Source of the DNA: Candidatus Rokuibacteriota bacterium
GTDB lineage: Bacteria; Methylomirabilota; Methylomirabilia; Rokubacteriales; JACOUJ01
Assembly: GCA_016177865.1 (NCBI GenBank)
Contig: JACOUJ010000279.1
Span: forward strand, 1 to 7,985
Reading direction: 5' to 3'
Length of the DNA: 7,985 bases
Position numbers and translations under genes: made by a program. The number at the start of each line of letters is the position of its first letter. Position 1 is the first letter of the stretch. Shown one piece after another: positions 1 through 6,491 of the stretch. The notes below the pieces were generated by a model. That model saw nothing but the letters and a program-made list of their open reading frames with translations. It had not been told where the DNA came from and did not search any database.

Positions 1-72
1 GCCGAGCGCAGCCCGACGGCGGCCGCGGGGCTCACTGACGAACTGGACGTAGCCGCAGCGGCGATCGAGATA

Positions 73-144
73 CTACCCGCCCCTGGTGTGCATTTCCAGG
101 TGGGGGTCTGATCTCAAGACGGGAATTTCTACGAGCGGTCGCCG
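73..144 (-). pseudogene. 3' remnant of a second moaA gene
   Basis: Read on the minus strand, this stretch ends in the 11 residues DPHLEMHTRGG followed by TAG, identical to the C-terminus of the intact moaA at 792-1811. Upstream, RRPLVEIPVLRS aligns without gaps to RRVLVQVGALKA of MoaA, so about 23 residues are homologous. In the last 11 codons there are six base differences between the copies and all are synonymous (for example GAA/GAG, CAC/CAT, AGG/CGA). This shows that both copies evolved as coding sequence. Further upstream similarity fades and an in-frame stop lies at 178-180. No radical SAM core is present, so this is only a tail fragment, including the functional Gly-Gly end. It may be the remains of a paralogous or foreign moaA cut off when the toxin-antitoxin pair arrived. 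Confidence 0.75.
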
Positions 145-204
145 AGTTCTTGACTCCTCTTGTTTTATCTTGGTCCTTCATGTATCTCTGTGGGGGGGAA
201 CTGT

Positions 205-489
205 ATGGGAAATAAACAGACCGTCAGTGTGGTCTTAGACGCAAAGGTGGCTGAGGCCCTGAAAACGGAGGCTGAGCAGCGGGACCGCAGCATGAGTTGG
301 ATCGTAAACCGCCTCCTGGGGGCTGCCCTCCTGGAGCCGCGCCAGATCACCACGGAGGAATTTCTGCCCGGGGATCCTGATTGGCAGATCATCCAGGCCC
401 GCCGCCACGAGCCGCTGGCCGGTTTCGCAACCTACCACCGGGAGCGGCGCAAAAAGATCGGGCGGCGGCAGAGAGCGGTAGGTGGCTGA
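205..489 (+). CDS. Antitoxin, ribbon-helix-helix (CopG-like)
   Basis: This is a 94-residue protein. Residues 4-40 (QTVSVVLDAKVAEALKTEAE onward, then SMSWIVNRLLGAAL) have the ribbon-helix-helix pattern: a short beta strand with alternating hydrophobics, an amphipathic helix, a turn, then a second helix. RHH proteins dimerise and bind operator DNA through the strand. The charged, Trp-containing C-terminal half (from about residue 48) is the part expected to wrap the toxin. The ATG at 205 is chosen because a G-rich purine run (192-198) lies just upstream and the RHH strand follows directly. A longer frame from 160 would add 15 residues unlike the family. Its last 8 bases overlap the toxin start, typical of a translationally coupled antitoxin-toxin pair. 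By analogy it should repress its own promoter, but I could not define convincing -35/-10 boxes. Confidence 0.8.
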   Translation: MGNKQTVSVVLDAKVAEALKTEAEQRDRSMSWIVNRLLGAALLEPRQITTEEFLPGDPDWQIIQARRHEPLAGFATYHRERRKKIGRRQRAVGG

Positions 490-748
490 GGCTTATAGGG
501 TCCGCTTTCGCAGCCGCTCTGTCGGTAAAGAGCTGGATGACCTGGACGATGAGACCTACCTTCATATTGCGGCAGCGATTTACCACCTGAGGGAGAATCC
601 CCGCCCGGCAGGGACGAAAAGGCTCACCGGGCAGGAGGCCTACCGCATCCGGTTCGGCAACTACCGAATCCTCTATACCGTGGATGACAAGGCGAGGGAG
701 GTGCGGATTGAGGCAGTTCGCAAGTGGGACGAGCGGACGTATGACTGA
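482..748 (+). CDS. RelE/ParE-family toxin
   Basis: This is an 88-residue protein starting at GTG within the antitoxin's last codons. The pattern is that of RelE/ParE toxins: an N-terminal strand (YRVRFRSRSVGKELDDL), a two-helix hairpin (about residues 15-38), then NPRPAGTKRLTG and the hallmark YRIRFGNYRILYTVDD (54-69), a strand REVRIEAV and a final RKWDERTYD. In the RelE branch the arginines in the YRIRxGxYRI segment and a C-terminal Tyr help ribosome-dependent mRNA cleavage; here R55, R57, R62 and Y87 are candidates. The usual His-Arg near the end is replaced by R80-K81-W82, so the exact activity (mRNA interferase or gyrase poison) is open. It ends 43 bases from the convergent moaA, with no visible terminator between them. 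Confidence 0.82.
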   Translation: MAEAYRVRFRSRSVGKELDDLDDETYLHIAAAIYHLRENPRPAGTKRLTGQEAYRIRFGNYRILYTVDDKAREVRIEAVRKWDERTYD

Positions 749-791
749 GTCGCGCCCACTCCGGCTCGGGCAGCGGGTGCGAGCGAGCTTA

Positions 792-1811
792 CTACCCGCC
801 TCGCGTGTGCATCTCCAGATGCGGGTCGGCCTTCAGCGCGCCGACCTGAACCAGCACGCGGCGGTCACGAAGCTTGAGCCGCTCTTCAGCCCCCCGGTCC
901 CGGCGCGCCTGCCATCCCGGGACGATCAGCGCCTTGATCTCCTCTCGCGACGCCTTCTCCCGAAGCGGCTTTCTTAGATCAATCCCCTTGAGGGCATAGA
1001 GGCAGAGGTACCACATTCCATCCGCGGTGAGACGGCTTCGATCGCACTGGCTACAAAACGGCGCGGTCGTCGAGGCGACGATCCCGAAGACGGCGCCGTC
1101 CGGCAGGGCGTAGCGGTCCGCCGGGGCCGAGCTCTCTTCGACGATCGGCTCGATTCTGCCGTAGTACTCCCCCAACACCCCGAGGATGTCCGCCCGGGAA
1201 AAAACCTGATCCATGGACCACTGCGTCGCCCCGCCCACGTCCATGTACTCGATGAAGCGGACCTCGGCCTTCACCCGCTTTCCGTACTCGATCAGGTCCA
1301 CAACCTCGTCGTCATTTACCCCGCGCATGACCACGGTGTCAATCTTCAGCCCCTTGAAGCCGGCTCGACCCACGGCGTCAACACCTTCGAGCACTTTCCC
1401 GTGACTGTCCCGCCTCGTCAATGCCCTGAAACGCTCGGGTTTCAGCGTGTCCAGACTCACCGTGACGCGGTGGAGGCCGGCATCGTAGAGGGCCCGGGCC
1501 TGTTCGGCTAACAGCACGCCGTTCGTGGTCATGGCCAGGTCCGTCACGCGGGGATTCTCCGCGAGAAGTCTGACAAGCGTCTCGACGTTTCTCCGGAGCA
1601 ACGGCTCGCCGCCTGTCAGCCGCACCTTATCCACGCCAAGCTCGGTGAAGATGTCCACCAGTTCTCGGGTCTCCTCGAACGTGAGAATGTCTTCACGCGG
1701 GAGCCAGACGTACTCCTCCTCCGGCATGCAGTACTGACAGCGCAGGTTGCACCTGTCCGTGACCGAGACGCGGAGGTTGCGAAGGGGTCTTCCGAAAGTA
1801 TCAGGGATCAT
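792..1811 (-). CDS. moaA: GTP 3',8-cyclase MoaA (molybdenum cofactor synthesis)
   Basis: This 339-residue protein matches the usual MoaA length. With MoaC it turns GTP into cyclic pyranopterin monophosphate, the first step of molybdenum cofactor synthesis in the cytoplasm. The N-terminal radical SAM cluster motif CNLRCQYC gives C21, C25 and C28. The SAM-binding GGEP is at 67-70, and TTNG and VSLDTL follow in the barrel. The second, GTP-binding 4Fe-4S cluster is C253, C256 and C270 (FCSQCDRSRL, then YLCLY). The protein ends in Gly-Gly (338-339), the tail that reaches into the active site. The start at 1811 follows the Rieske stop by 3 bases, so translation is probably coupled. No moaC, moaE or molybdoenzyme gene lies in the window. 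A remnant of a second moaA tail lies at 73-144. Confidence 0.96.
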   Translation of the reverse strand: MIPDTFGRPLRNLRVSVTDRCNLRCQYCMPEEEYVWLPREDILTFEETRELVDIFTELGVDKVRLTGGEPLLRRNVETLVRLLAENPRVTDLAMTTNGVLLAEQARALYDAGLHRVTVSLDTLKPERFRALTRRDSHGKVLEGVDAVGRAGFKGLKIDTVVMRGVNDDEVVDLIEYGKRVKAEVRFIEYMDVGGATQWSMDQVFSRADILGVLGEYYGRIEPIVEESSAPADRYALPDGAVFGIVASTTAPFCSQCDRSRLTADGMWYLCLYALKGIDLRKPLREKASREEIKALIVPGWQARRDRGAEERLKLRDRRVLVQVGALKADPHLEMHTRGG

Positions 1812-1814
1812 GCG

Positions 1815-2117
1815 CTACAGCTCGACAAAGACCCCCGCGCCGTCCACCGACACCGGGAATGAGGCTACCTTGATGCTCGGATTCATGGCATTGATCCCGG
1901 TTGTCACGTCGTACCGCCAGCCGTGCCAGGGGCAGGTCACGACGTTCCCGTCCAGGTCCCCTTCTCCGAGGGGTCCGCCTCGGTGAAGGCAGGTGTTATC
2001 GGTCGCGTAGAATTTCCCGTTAACGTTGTACAGGGCAATGGCCTTCCCGTCCACTTGGACTACCTTACACTGGCCGGGGGCCAGGTCGCTCGTCTCTGCC
2101 ACTTTATTCTTGGCCAT
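1815..2117 (-). CDS. Small Rieske [2Fe-2S] ferredoxin
   Basis: This 100-residue soluble protein is a single Rieske domain with no signal peptide or membrane segment. The cluster ligands are visible as CLHRGG (C43, H45) and CPWHGWRYD (C62, H65), the classic CxH and CxxH pair. The sequence around them (DNTCLHRGGPLGEG, TCPWHGWRYDVTTG) is that of dioxygenase-type or NirD-like ferredoxins. The start at 2117 is fixed by a strong ribosome-binding site; a longer frame to 2186 would read back into the preceding gene. It lies 25 bases after the ChdC-like gene and 3 bases before moaA, so all three should be on one mRNA. It is probably an electron carrier, but its partner is unknown. Rieske potentials are usually too high to reduce a radical SAM cluster, so serving MoaA directly is doubtful. 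Confidence 0.92.
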   Translation of the reverse strand: MAKNKVAETSDLAPGQCKVVQVDGKAIALYNVNGKFYATDNTCLHRGGPLGEGDLDGNVVTCPWHGWRYDVTTGINAMNPSIKVASFPVSVDGAGVFVEL

Positions 2118-2124
2118 ACCGGAC

Positions 2125-2130
2125 ACCTCC
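2125..2130 (-). promoter_or_regulatory. Ribosome-binding site that fixes the Rieske start
   Basis: On the minus strand GGAGGT lies 7 bases upstream of the ATG at 2117. It decides the start in favour of the 100-residue protein over the longer open frame. Confidence 0.85.
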
Positions 2131-2142
2131 TGTTTTTGTGAG

Positions 2143-2826
2143 TTAGCCGAGGGACCAGAGGATCTCCTCGATGGGTTGCTTGACACAGGTGAAGATCGGC
2201 GTGTCCCTCTGGGTGTAACGGCTCCCCTCCGTCTCCCGAAGGCGCATGACGAGGGTCACGAACTCCTTCGGGGCATCCCCTTCGAAGGAAACCATAAAAT
2301 CCTGGTCGTCCAGGCCGAAGGCGTAGGAGGTGTTGATCCGGATCCCGGGAAACTCGTGTCCCACCTTGATGTGGACGTTCATCATCTTCTGCCGCTCCTC
2401 CAGCGGGAGGAGGTACCATTCACGGGTTTTGACGAAGGGGTAGACGAAGAGATACTTCCCCTTTCCAGGCTCGACGTTCACTTTCACCTCGTGTCCGTGG
2501 TCCTTGAGGTACGTGGATTCCCGCGTCACCGCCAGGAAGGTGTGGCTCGACTCCAGATAGGGTCCCATCGCCGTCTTTCGGAGCGTGGAGGCCAAGGCCT
2601 GAACCGGATGAAGCTCCTTCGAGATGAGCCAGAGGAGGAAGTCGGCATCCCGCTTGAGGCCCAGGGTGGAGTACGTGCGGACTGAGAGCTGTCCTTTGGC
2701 CTCCTCGACCTTGGCGACAACTTCAGAAATGGCCCGCCCCTTCTCATCCTTGGGGAGGGTGAGCCACGCGGGAGTAACCCGGTAGAAGCTGTAAACGATG
2801 AAGCTGCCGGGGGGGGTCTGTTCCAT
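2143..2826 (-). CDS. Chlorite-dismutase-superfamily heme protein, coproheme decarboxylase (ChdC/HemQ)-like
   Basis: This 227-residue protein has the superfamily's two ferredoxin-like halves. The second half shows the diagnostic run: YLFVYPFVKTREWY (125-138), ERQKMMNVHIKVG (144-156), SYAFGLDDQDFMVSFE (167-182), LRETEGSRYTQRDTP and FTC. H152 is the predicted proximal heme ligand. The distal position 13 residues later, Arg in true chlorite dismutases and Gln in Firmicutes ChdC, is N165 here (IRIN). Y129 in VYP matches the catalytic tyrosine of ChdC, where classical chlorite dismutase lacks Tyr. I therefore infer decarboxylation of coproheme to heme b, or a related heme role, rather than chlorite detoxification. 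The ATG at 2826 follows an AGGAGG site by 5 bases. It leads the operon with the Rieske and moaA genes, just behind a palindromic repeat. Databases may label it 'chlorite dismutase'. Confidence 0.85.
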   Translation of the reverse strand: MEQTPPGSFIVYSFYRVTPAWLTLPKDEKGRAISEVVAKVEEAKGQLSVRTYSTLGLKRDADFLLWLISKELHPVQALASTLRKTAMGPYLESSHTFLAVTRESTYLKDHGHEVKVNVEPGKGKYLFVYPFVKTREWYLLPLEERQKMMNVHIKVGHEFPGIRINTSYAFGLDDQDFMVSFEGDAPKEFVTLVMRLRETEGSRYTQRDTPIFTCVKQPIEEILWSLG

Positions 2827-2831
2827 GGCGT

Positions 2832-2837
2832 CCTCCT
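2832..2837 (-). promoter_or_regulatory. Ribosome-binding site of the ChdC-like gene
   Basis: On the minus strand AGGAGG lies 5 bases before the ATG at 2826. It rejects an upstream extension to 2907, which would run into the palindromic repeat. Confidence 0.8.
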
Positions 2838-2851
2838 TCAGTGCCGCATTA

Positions 2852-2977
2852 GCAGGCCGATGAAAAAGGCCCATCTGCGGCGTTGGCTTCGTTGCTCGTC
2901 GTTGCAACGTACGACCAAGTACGCCTCACTCCTCGCTTCCTCGCCGCCTTGCATCTGGACCTTTTTGATCAGCCTGC
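2852..2977. repeat. 126-bp imperfect palindromic intergenic repeat
   Basis: The two arms mirror each other. The outer GCAGGC (2852-2857) pairs with GCCTGC (2972-2977). Moving in, the left arm reads GATGAAAAAGGCCCATCTGC, and the reverse complement of the right arm reads GATCAAAAAGGTCCAGATGC. The centre holds CGTAC and GTACG half-sites around 2909-2923. The middle of each arm (GTTGCTCGTCGTTGCAAC and CCTCACTCCTCGCTTCCTC) matches less well. It encodes no plausible protein. It fills most of the gap between the radical SAM stop and the ribosome-binding site of the ChdC-like gene. It resembles the families of roughly 100-130-base palindromic intergenic repeats that recur in many GC-rich genomes. In RNA it would form a long hairpin that could end, stabilise or separate transcripts. 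Confidence 0.7.
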
Positions 2978-3004
2978 ACTCGGAACGGTCTTTTCGGCAT
3001 CCTA

Positions 3005-4708
3005 TCAGCCCGTGGGAGCCGGGGTGAGGCCGAGGGCCCGCTGATACTCACGGATGAGTTGCGTCTTCTTCACCCCGACCTCAAAGTGGTCCCACGGGAA
3101 TCGCTCATCCAGGGGGCGGGCACGGTGCGCGTAGAAGGTCGGATCTCCCTCCCACGCCCGCATGGCCTTCCGCCAGTCCCCCTCACACTGCGCCGCCAGC
3201 TCAATCAACCGCCCCACTCCCCGGTCACCCCGCGCCAGGACGGCCTGCAGAAACGCCTCACGCGGGCTCTCGTGGAAGACCCGGACATTGGGAAAACGTC
3301 GGACGCCAGCCTTGATGGTTTGGAGCTTCCGCTCCAGTCGTTCCACCAAATCAAAGGGGGCCCACTGAAACGGCGTCCACGGTTTCGGGACAAAGGAGCT
3401 GACCGAGAGGGTGAGCTGGCCACTCCGTCCATCACGGAAGAGGCGCTCCCGAAGCCGGGCCGCCAGGTCGGGGATCGCCTCGATGTCTTCATCGCTCTCG
3501 GTCGGCTGACCGATCATGAAGTAGCACTTCAGATTGGGGATCCCGTGGGCGCGGATCATGTCGCAGGCGGCGTAGAGTTGCTCGTCAGAGATATTTTTCC
3601 TGATGACCTGACGAAGTCGTTCGGTCCCCGCCTCCGGCGCGACCGTCAGGGTTCGGTGACCGCCACGGGCCAGGGAGGCTACCAACTCTTCGGTGAGGCT
3701 GTCCGCCCGCAGAGAGGAGATCGAGATCTCAACTCCGTATTCCTCCAGGATCTTCATGAGCCCGCCGATCCACGGGTAGTCGGAGACGCAGGCGCCGACG
3801 AGGCCCACCCGCTTTGACTCCTTCGAGAGCTTCGCCACCGCCTCTCGCAGGGCGTCGAGCGAGCGGTGGCGCACCGGACGGTAGATCTCCCCCTCCAGGC
3901 AGAAGCGGCATCCCCGGCCGCATCCCTTCCCGACTTCCAGGAGGGCCATGTGCCCGTACTCCGCTTTCGGCGTCTTGAGCAGAGAGATCGTCTGAAAGTC
4001 GTTGACGTCCCCAAGGCGCCGCTTGATCACGATCCCGGGGAGGCCACTCCGCGGATGAACGGCAGAGACCGTCCCGTCGTCATGATAGCTCACGTCGTAC
4101 GCGTGAGGGAGATAGATCCCAGGGATTGACGTGAGCTTGGCGAGCAGGGCCTCCCGGTTTCGGGCCGAGGGGAGCACGCCCTGAAAGGCCGCGCGGTACC
4201 CCTCCACGATCTCCTCGATGATCTCCTCCCCCTCCCCCACGACGACAAAGTCCATGAAGGGGGCGAGCGGCTCGGGGTTGGAAAAGGCGCAGACTCCGCC
4301 CATCAGGATCAGGGGGTCGTGGGGCCGGCGCTCTTCCGGCCGGAGCGGGATTTGGGCCAGCCCGAGGAGCCGGAGGACGTTGATGTAGTCCCCCTCATAG
4401 GTGACGGAGAACCCGACAAAATCAAAGTCTGAGAGGGGGCGCTGGGACTCCAGGGAGAATGGCGGGGTCCCGGTGCGGCGGTGTTCGTCCCAATCCTCGG
4501 GGTCCGGCAGGAAGACCCGCTCGCACACCACATCGGACCGCTGGTTGAGATGCCAGTAGATCGTCTGAAATCCGAGGTTCGACATCCCGACGGCGTAGGA
4601 ATTCGGATAGACGAGGGCGAAGGCGACCTTGCCACCCCAGTCCTTCTTGATGAATCCCTCCTCGGAGGCGAGGAGGTCTTGGGTTTTCTTCTTAAGCTTC
4701 CAGGACAT
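3005..4708 (-). CDS. Radical SAM protein, TIGR03960-like, function unknown
   Basis: This is a 567-residue protein. Residues 1-170 form a B12-binding-like Rossmann domain with the family signature: YPNSYAVGMSNLGFQTIY (34-51), ERVFLPDPEDW, FSLESQRPLSDFDFVGFSVTYE (84-105), MGGVCAFSNPEPLAPF and VGEGEE. No DxHxxG cobalamin-ligand motif is visible, so B12 binding is doubtful. The radical SAM core follows, with CGRGCRFC giving C263, C267 and C270, then SSLRADS, VAPEAGTERLR and YFMIGQPTE. The C-terminal FYAHRARPLDERFPWDHFEVGVKK is also typical of this family. In other bacteria this protein is often encoded with, or fused to, a DUF2344 partner, sometimes near ribonuclease G and ribosomal L21/L27 genes; none of these is seen here. 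The start at 4708 has a modest GAGGG site. It lies 72 bases after cytX on the same strand and may be co-transcribed with it. Confidence 0.85.
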   Translation of the reverse strand: MSWKLKKKTQDLLASEEGFIKKDWGGKVAFALVYPNSYAVGMSNLGFQTIYWHLNQRSDVVCERVFLPDPEDWDEHRRTGTPPFSLESQRPLSDFDFVGFSVTYEGDYINVLRLLGLAQIPLRPEERRPHDPLILMGGVCAFSNPEPLAPFMDFVVVGEGEEIIEEIVEGYRAAFQGVLPSARNREALLAKLTSIPGIYLPHAYDVSYHDDGTVSAVHPRSGLPGIVIKRRLGDVNDFQTISLLKTPKAEYGHMALLEVGKGCGRGCRFCLEGEIYRPVRHRSLDALREAVAKLSKESKRVGLVGACVSDYPWIGGLMKILEEYGVEISISSLRADSLTEELVASLARGGHRTLTVAPEAGTERLRQVIRKNISDEQLYAACDMIRAHGIPNLKCYFMIGQPTESDEDIEAIPDLAARLRERLFRDGRSGQLTLSVSSFVPKPWTPFQWAPFDLVERLERKLQTIKAGVRRFPNVRVFHESPREAFLQAVLARGDRGVGRLIELAAQCEGDWRKAMRAWEGDPTFYAHRARPLDERFPWDHFEVGVKKTQLIREYQRALGLTPAPTG

Positions 4709-4780
4709 GGACCCTCGAGATGTCAGTCAAGTCTGCAAAAAGTTTATCAGAATCAGAGGCGGACAGCAACCGGGGGTCGG

Positions 4781-6121
4781 TCACTGTCGGCCGACCACCG
4801 CGGGTCGCGGTTGGCCCACGAGACGGGCGAGAAGGAGATAGGCCACACCGGCTGAGAGGAAGCTCGGCACCGAGGCGCCAAGCCACGGAACGCCCTGGCC
4901 GAGCCATAGGCCCTTGGCGATCCAGAGATACACGAGAATGCCGAGGGCCCACGCGATGAGCCCGACCCAGCTCACCCCGCCGAGATACCAGTAGGTGCCA
5001 CCGACCCGATAGAGCTCCTCCACCTCGTAGCGCTGCCCTCTGATGAAGAAATAGTCGGCGATCAGGCACCCGAACAGGGGGACAAAGACCGAGCCGATCA
5101 GGAGGAGGAACTCTTCATACTGCGTGACGTCCAGGATCGTGGCGACCAGGAACGAGAAAATCCCGAGACCGAGGATCAGCCACCACTGGGGCAGCTTCGG
5201 GAAGATATTTTGGATGGAGATAGCGGTGGAGTAGAGGTCAGCCCAGGCCTCGTCGGTTTCGTCCACGAGAAGGATGAGCACCGCCAGAGGCCCTGCAATC
5301 AGAGCAATGGCCATCACGAACCCCGTGGGCTCCTGGGTCACCCCTGAGGCCAGGAGGATCATCGCCCCGAGGCCGTAGAACCAGAGATTGGCCACCAAAT
5401 AGCCGAGACCTGTCCCCCAGAAGGCGGGGGTCGGCCTCCTGGCGAAGCGATTGTAGTCCGCCACGAGCGGCATCCAGGAGATGGGCATGGCGATCACGAT
5501 GTCCACGGCCGCCCAGAAGGAGATCGCCCCGGTCCCCGGTTTGGCGAAGAGCGCGGCGAGGTCATGGCGCGTCATGAGGAACCAGGTCAGCCAGAGGGTG
5601 GTGAGGAGGACGGCCCAGACGGCATACCGCGCGAGCCACTGGCGGATGACCGCAACCGGCCCTCCCACCCCCATGAGAATCACGACGGCCGCGAAGAGCG
5701 CGGTCCAAAAGACGTACGCATCCCAGCCCAAGAGTTCCCGACTCACCGCGTTCGCCGCGCGACCCATGATCACCAGCTCGAAGACTGTCCACCCCAGGAG
5801 CTGGAGGACATTCACCGCCGTCGGAAGGTAAGAGCCGCGCACTCCGAGAAGCGGACGCAGGCAGACCATCGTGGGAACCCCGGTCTGGCTTCCCACGACC
5901 CCGGCCGTCGCCAAAAGTGCGCAGCCGATCACGCTCCCGACGAGAATCGCCAGGAACGCCTGGCCAAGGGAGAGGCCCGGGACGAGAAAGCTCCCGGCCA
6001 AAAGCACGAGGAGACCGATCCCGAGGTCTCCCCAGAGCACAAAGTAATCCCAGAAGCCCAGCCGACGATGATCCGCCGGAATCGGCTCGATCCCCCACTC
6101 GCGCTTTGTTTGAAGCTCCAT
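4781..6121 (-). CDS. cytX: CytX-like NCS1 permease, probable hydroxymethylpyrimidine importer
   Basis: This 446-residue integral membrane protein has about 12 hydrophobic segments. It belongs to the nucleobase:cation symporter-1 family. The N-terminus WGIEPIPADHRRLGFWDYF and the first helix (VLWGDLGIGLLVLLAG) are typical of the CytX branch. Later helices keep family features such as SQTGVPTM, PISWMPLVADYNRFAR and ADYFFIRGQRYEVEELY. The upstream TPP riboswitch is strong independent support. CytX proteins under this control are thought to import the thiamine precursor hydroxymethylpyrimidine across the cytoplasmic membrane, whereas uncontrolled NCS1 members carry cytosine, allantoin and others. 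The ATG at 6121 is preferred over one at 6145, because a GGGGAGG ribosome-binding site sits just upstream of it and WGIEP falls near the N-terminus. Expression should rise when thiamine pyrophosphate is scarce. Confidence 0.9.
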   Translation of the reverse strand: MELQTKREWGIEPIPADHRRLGFWDYFVLWGDLGIGLLVLLAGSFLVPGLSLGQAFLAILVGSVIGCALLATAGVVGSQTGVPTMVCLRPLLGVRGSYLPTAVNVLQLLGWTVFELVIMGRAANAVSRELLGWDAYVFWTALFAAVVILMGVGGPVAVIRQWLARYAVWAVLLTTLWLTWFLMTRHDLAALFAKPGTGAISFWAAVDIVIAMPISWMPLVADYNRFARRPTPAFWGTGLGYLVANLWFYGLGAMILLASGVTQEPTGFVMAIALIAGPLAVLILLVDETDEAWADLYSTAISIQNIFPKLPQWWLILGLGIFSFLVATILDVTQYEEFLLLIGSVFVPLFGCLIADYFFIRGQRYEVEELYRVGGTYWYLGGVSWVGLIAWALGILVYLWIAKGLWLGQGVPWLGASVPSFLSAGVAYLLLARLVGQPRPAVVGRQ

Positions 6122-6190
6122 AGCACCTCCCCAAGGAAGCATCAAGGATGAAGCGAAGGGCTCACGTATTGCCGAACCCAGGTGGGGGGG

Positions 6191-6229
6191 AATAAAAAGG
6201 GGCGCCGGGAGAGTTCCACGGTGCCCCTT
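6191..6229 (-). terminator. Intrinsic terminator of the TPP riboswitch
   Basis: On the minus strand GGGGCACCG and CGGCGCCCC form a 9-position stem with one mismatch, with an 11-base loop. The stem is extended by AA/TT and followed directly by TTTTATT. It sits 3' of the TPP aptamer and about 70 bases before the cytX start codon. The natural reading is an OFF switch: bound thiamine pyrophosphate favours this hairpin and stops transcription. Confidence 0.82.
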
Positions 6230-6235
6230 CGTGCG

Positions 6236-6322
6236 TCCTCCCTCCGCTGGTATGACCCAGATCAGGTTCGACGGTCGGTGGCCCCTGCCACCCTCTCAGC
6301 CCGGCTGCCCGGGCTCCCGTGT
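6236..6322 (-). promoter_or_regulatory. TPP (THI-box) riboswitch aptamer
   Basis: The minus strand carries the conserved THI-box pieces in order. These are a perfect P3 hairpin (GCCCGG, loop, CCGGGC), then CTGAGAG (complement of 6293-6299), a GGTGGC/GCCACC hairpin, GAACCTGATCTGG (complement of 6257-6269) and CATACCAGCGGAGGGA (complement of about 6239-6254). The order, spacing and near-consensus wording leave little doubt. It senses thiamine pyrophosphate and controls cytX through the terminator just downstream. I could not make out a convincing promoter for it in 6323-6484, an otherwise gene-free stretch. Confidence 0.95.
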
Positions 6323-6491
6323 TGCCCGTTGTCGCGTTTGTGTTACCCCTTAATCACCCCCATCCCCTCAGCCGAACATCCCGCCTCATTCCTGCGACCA
6401 GCTCAACGATAACCAGTGTTACCCGAAGGACTGATTCAGGCGCCATCATCCTGTCACACTCGCTCATCAGCGGCCTAACGTTATGATGGTG

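Noticed and set aside
1..111. Plus-strand open frame entering from the left edge and ending at 109-111
   Set aside because: Its last third is the antisense of the conserved moaA tail and the rest shows no recognisable family. It is too short to call a partial gene.
150..188. Promoter for the toxin-antitoxin pair (TTGACT at 150-155 or TTGTTT at 160-165 with TATCTC at 183-188)
   Set aside because: TTGACT has no -10 at proper spacing. The TTGTTT/TATCTC pair is weak and would leave a leader of only about 10 bases.
2026..2685. 219-codon plus-strand open frame
   Set aside because: Antisense to the Rieske and ChdC-like genes, which have clear motifs and ribosome-binding sites.
2143..2826. Functional chlorite dismutase linked to a chlorate-reducing molybdoenzyme
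   Set aside because: The distal Arg needed for chlorite chemistry is not at the expected position, and no chlorate reductase genes are present.
4775..4796. GGTCGG/CCGACC hairpin at the cytX stop as a terminator
   Set aside because: On the minus strand it is followed by C/G-rich sequence, not a T run, and it overlaps the coding end.
6470..6487. Integron attC-like heptamer GCCTAAC
   Set aside because: No matching GTTRRRY partner at a suitable distance, no integrase and no cassette array, so a single heptamer is weak evidence.
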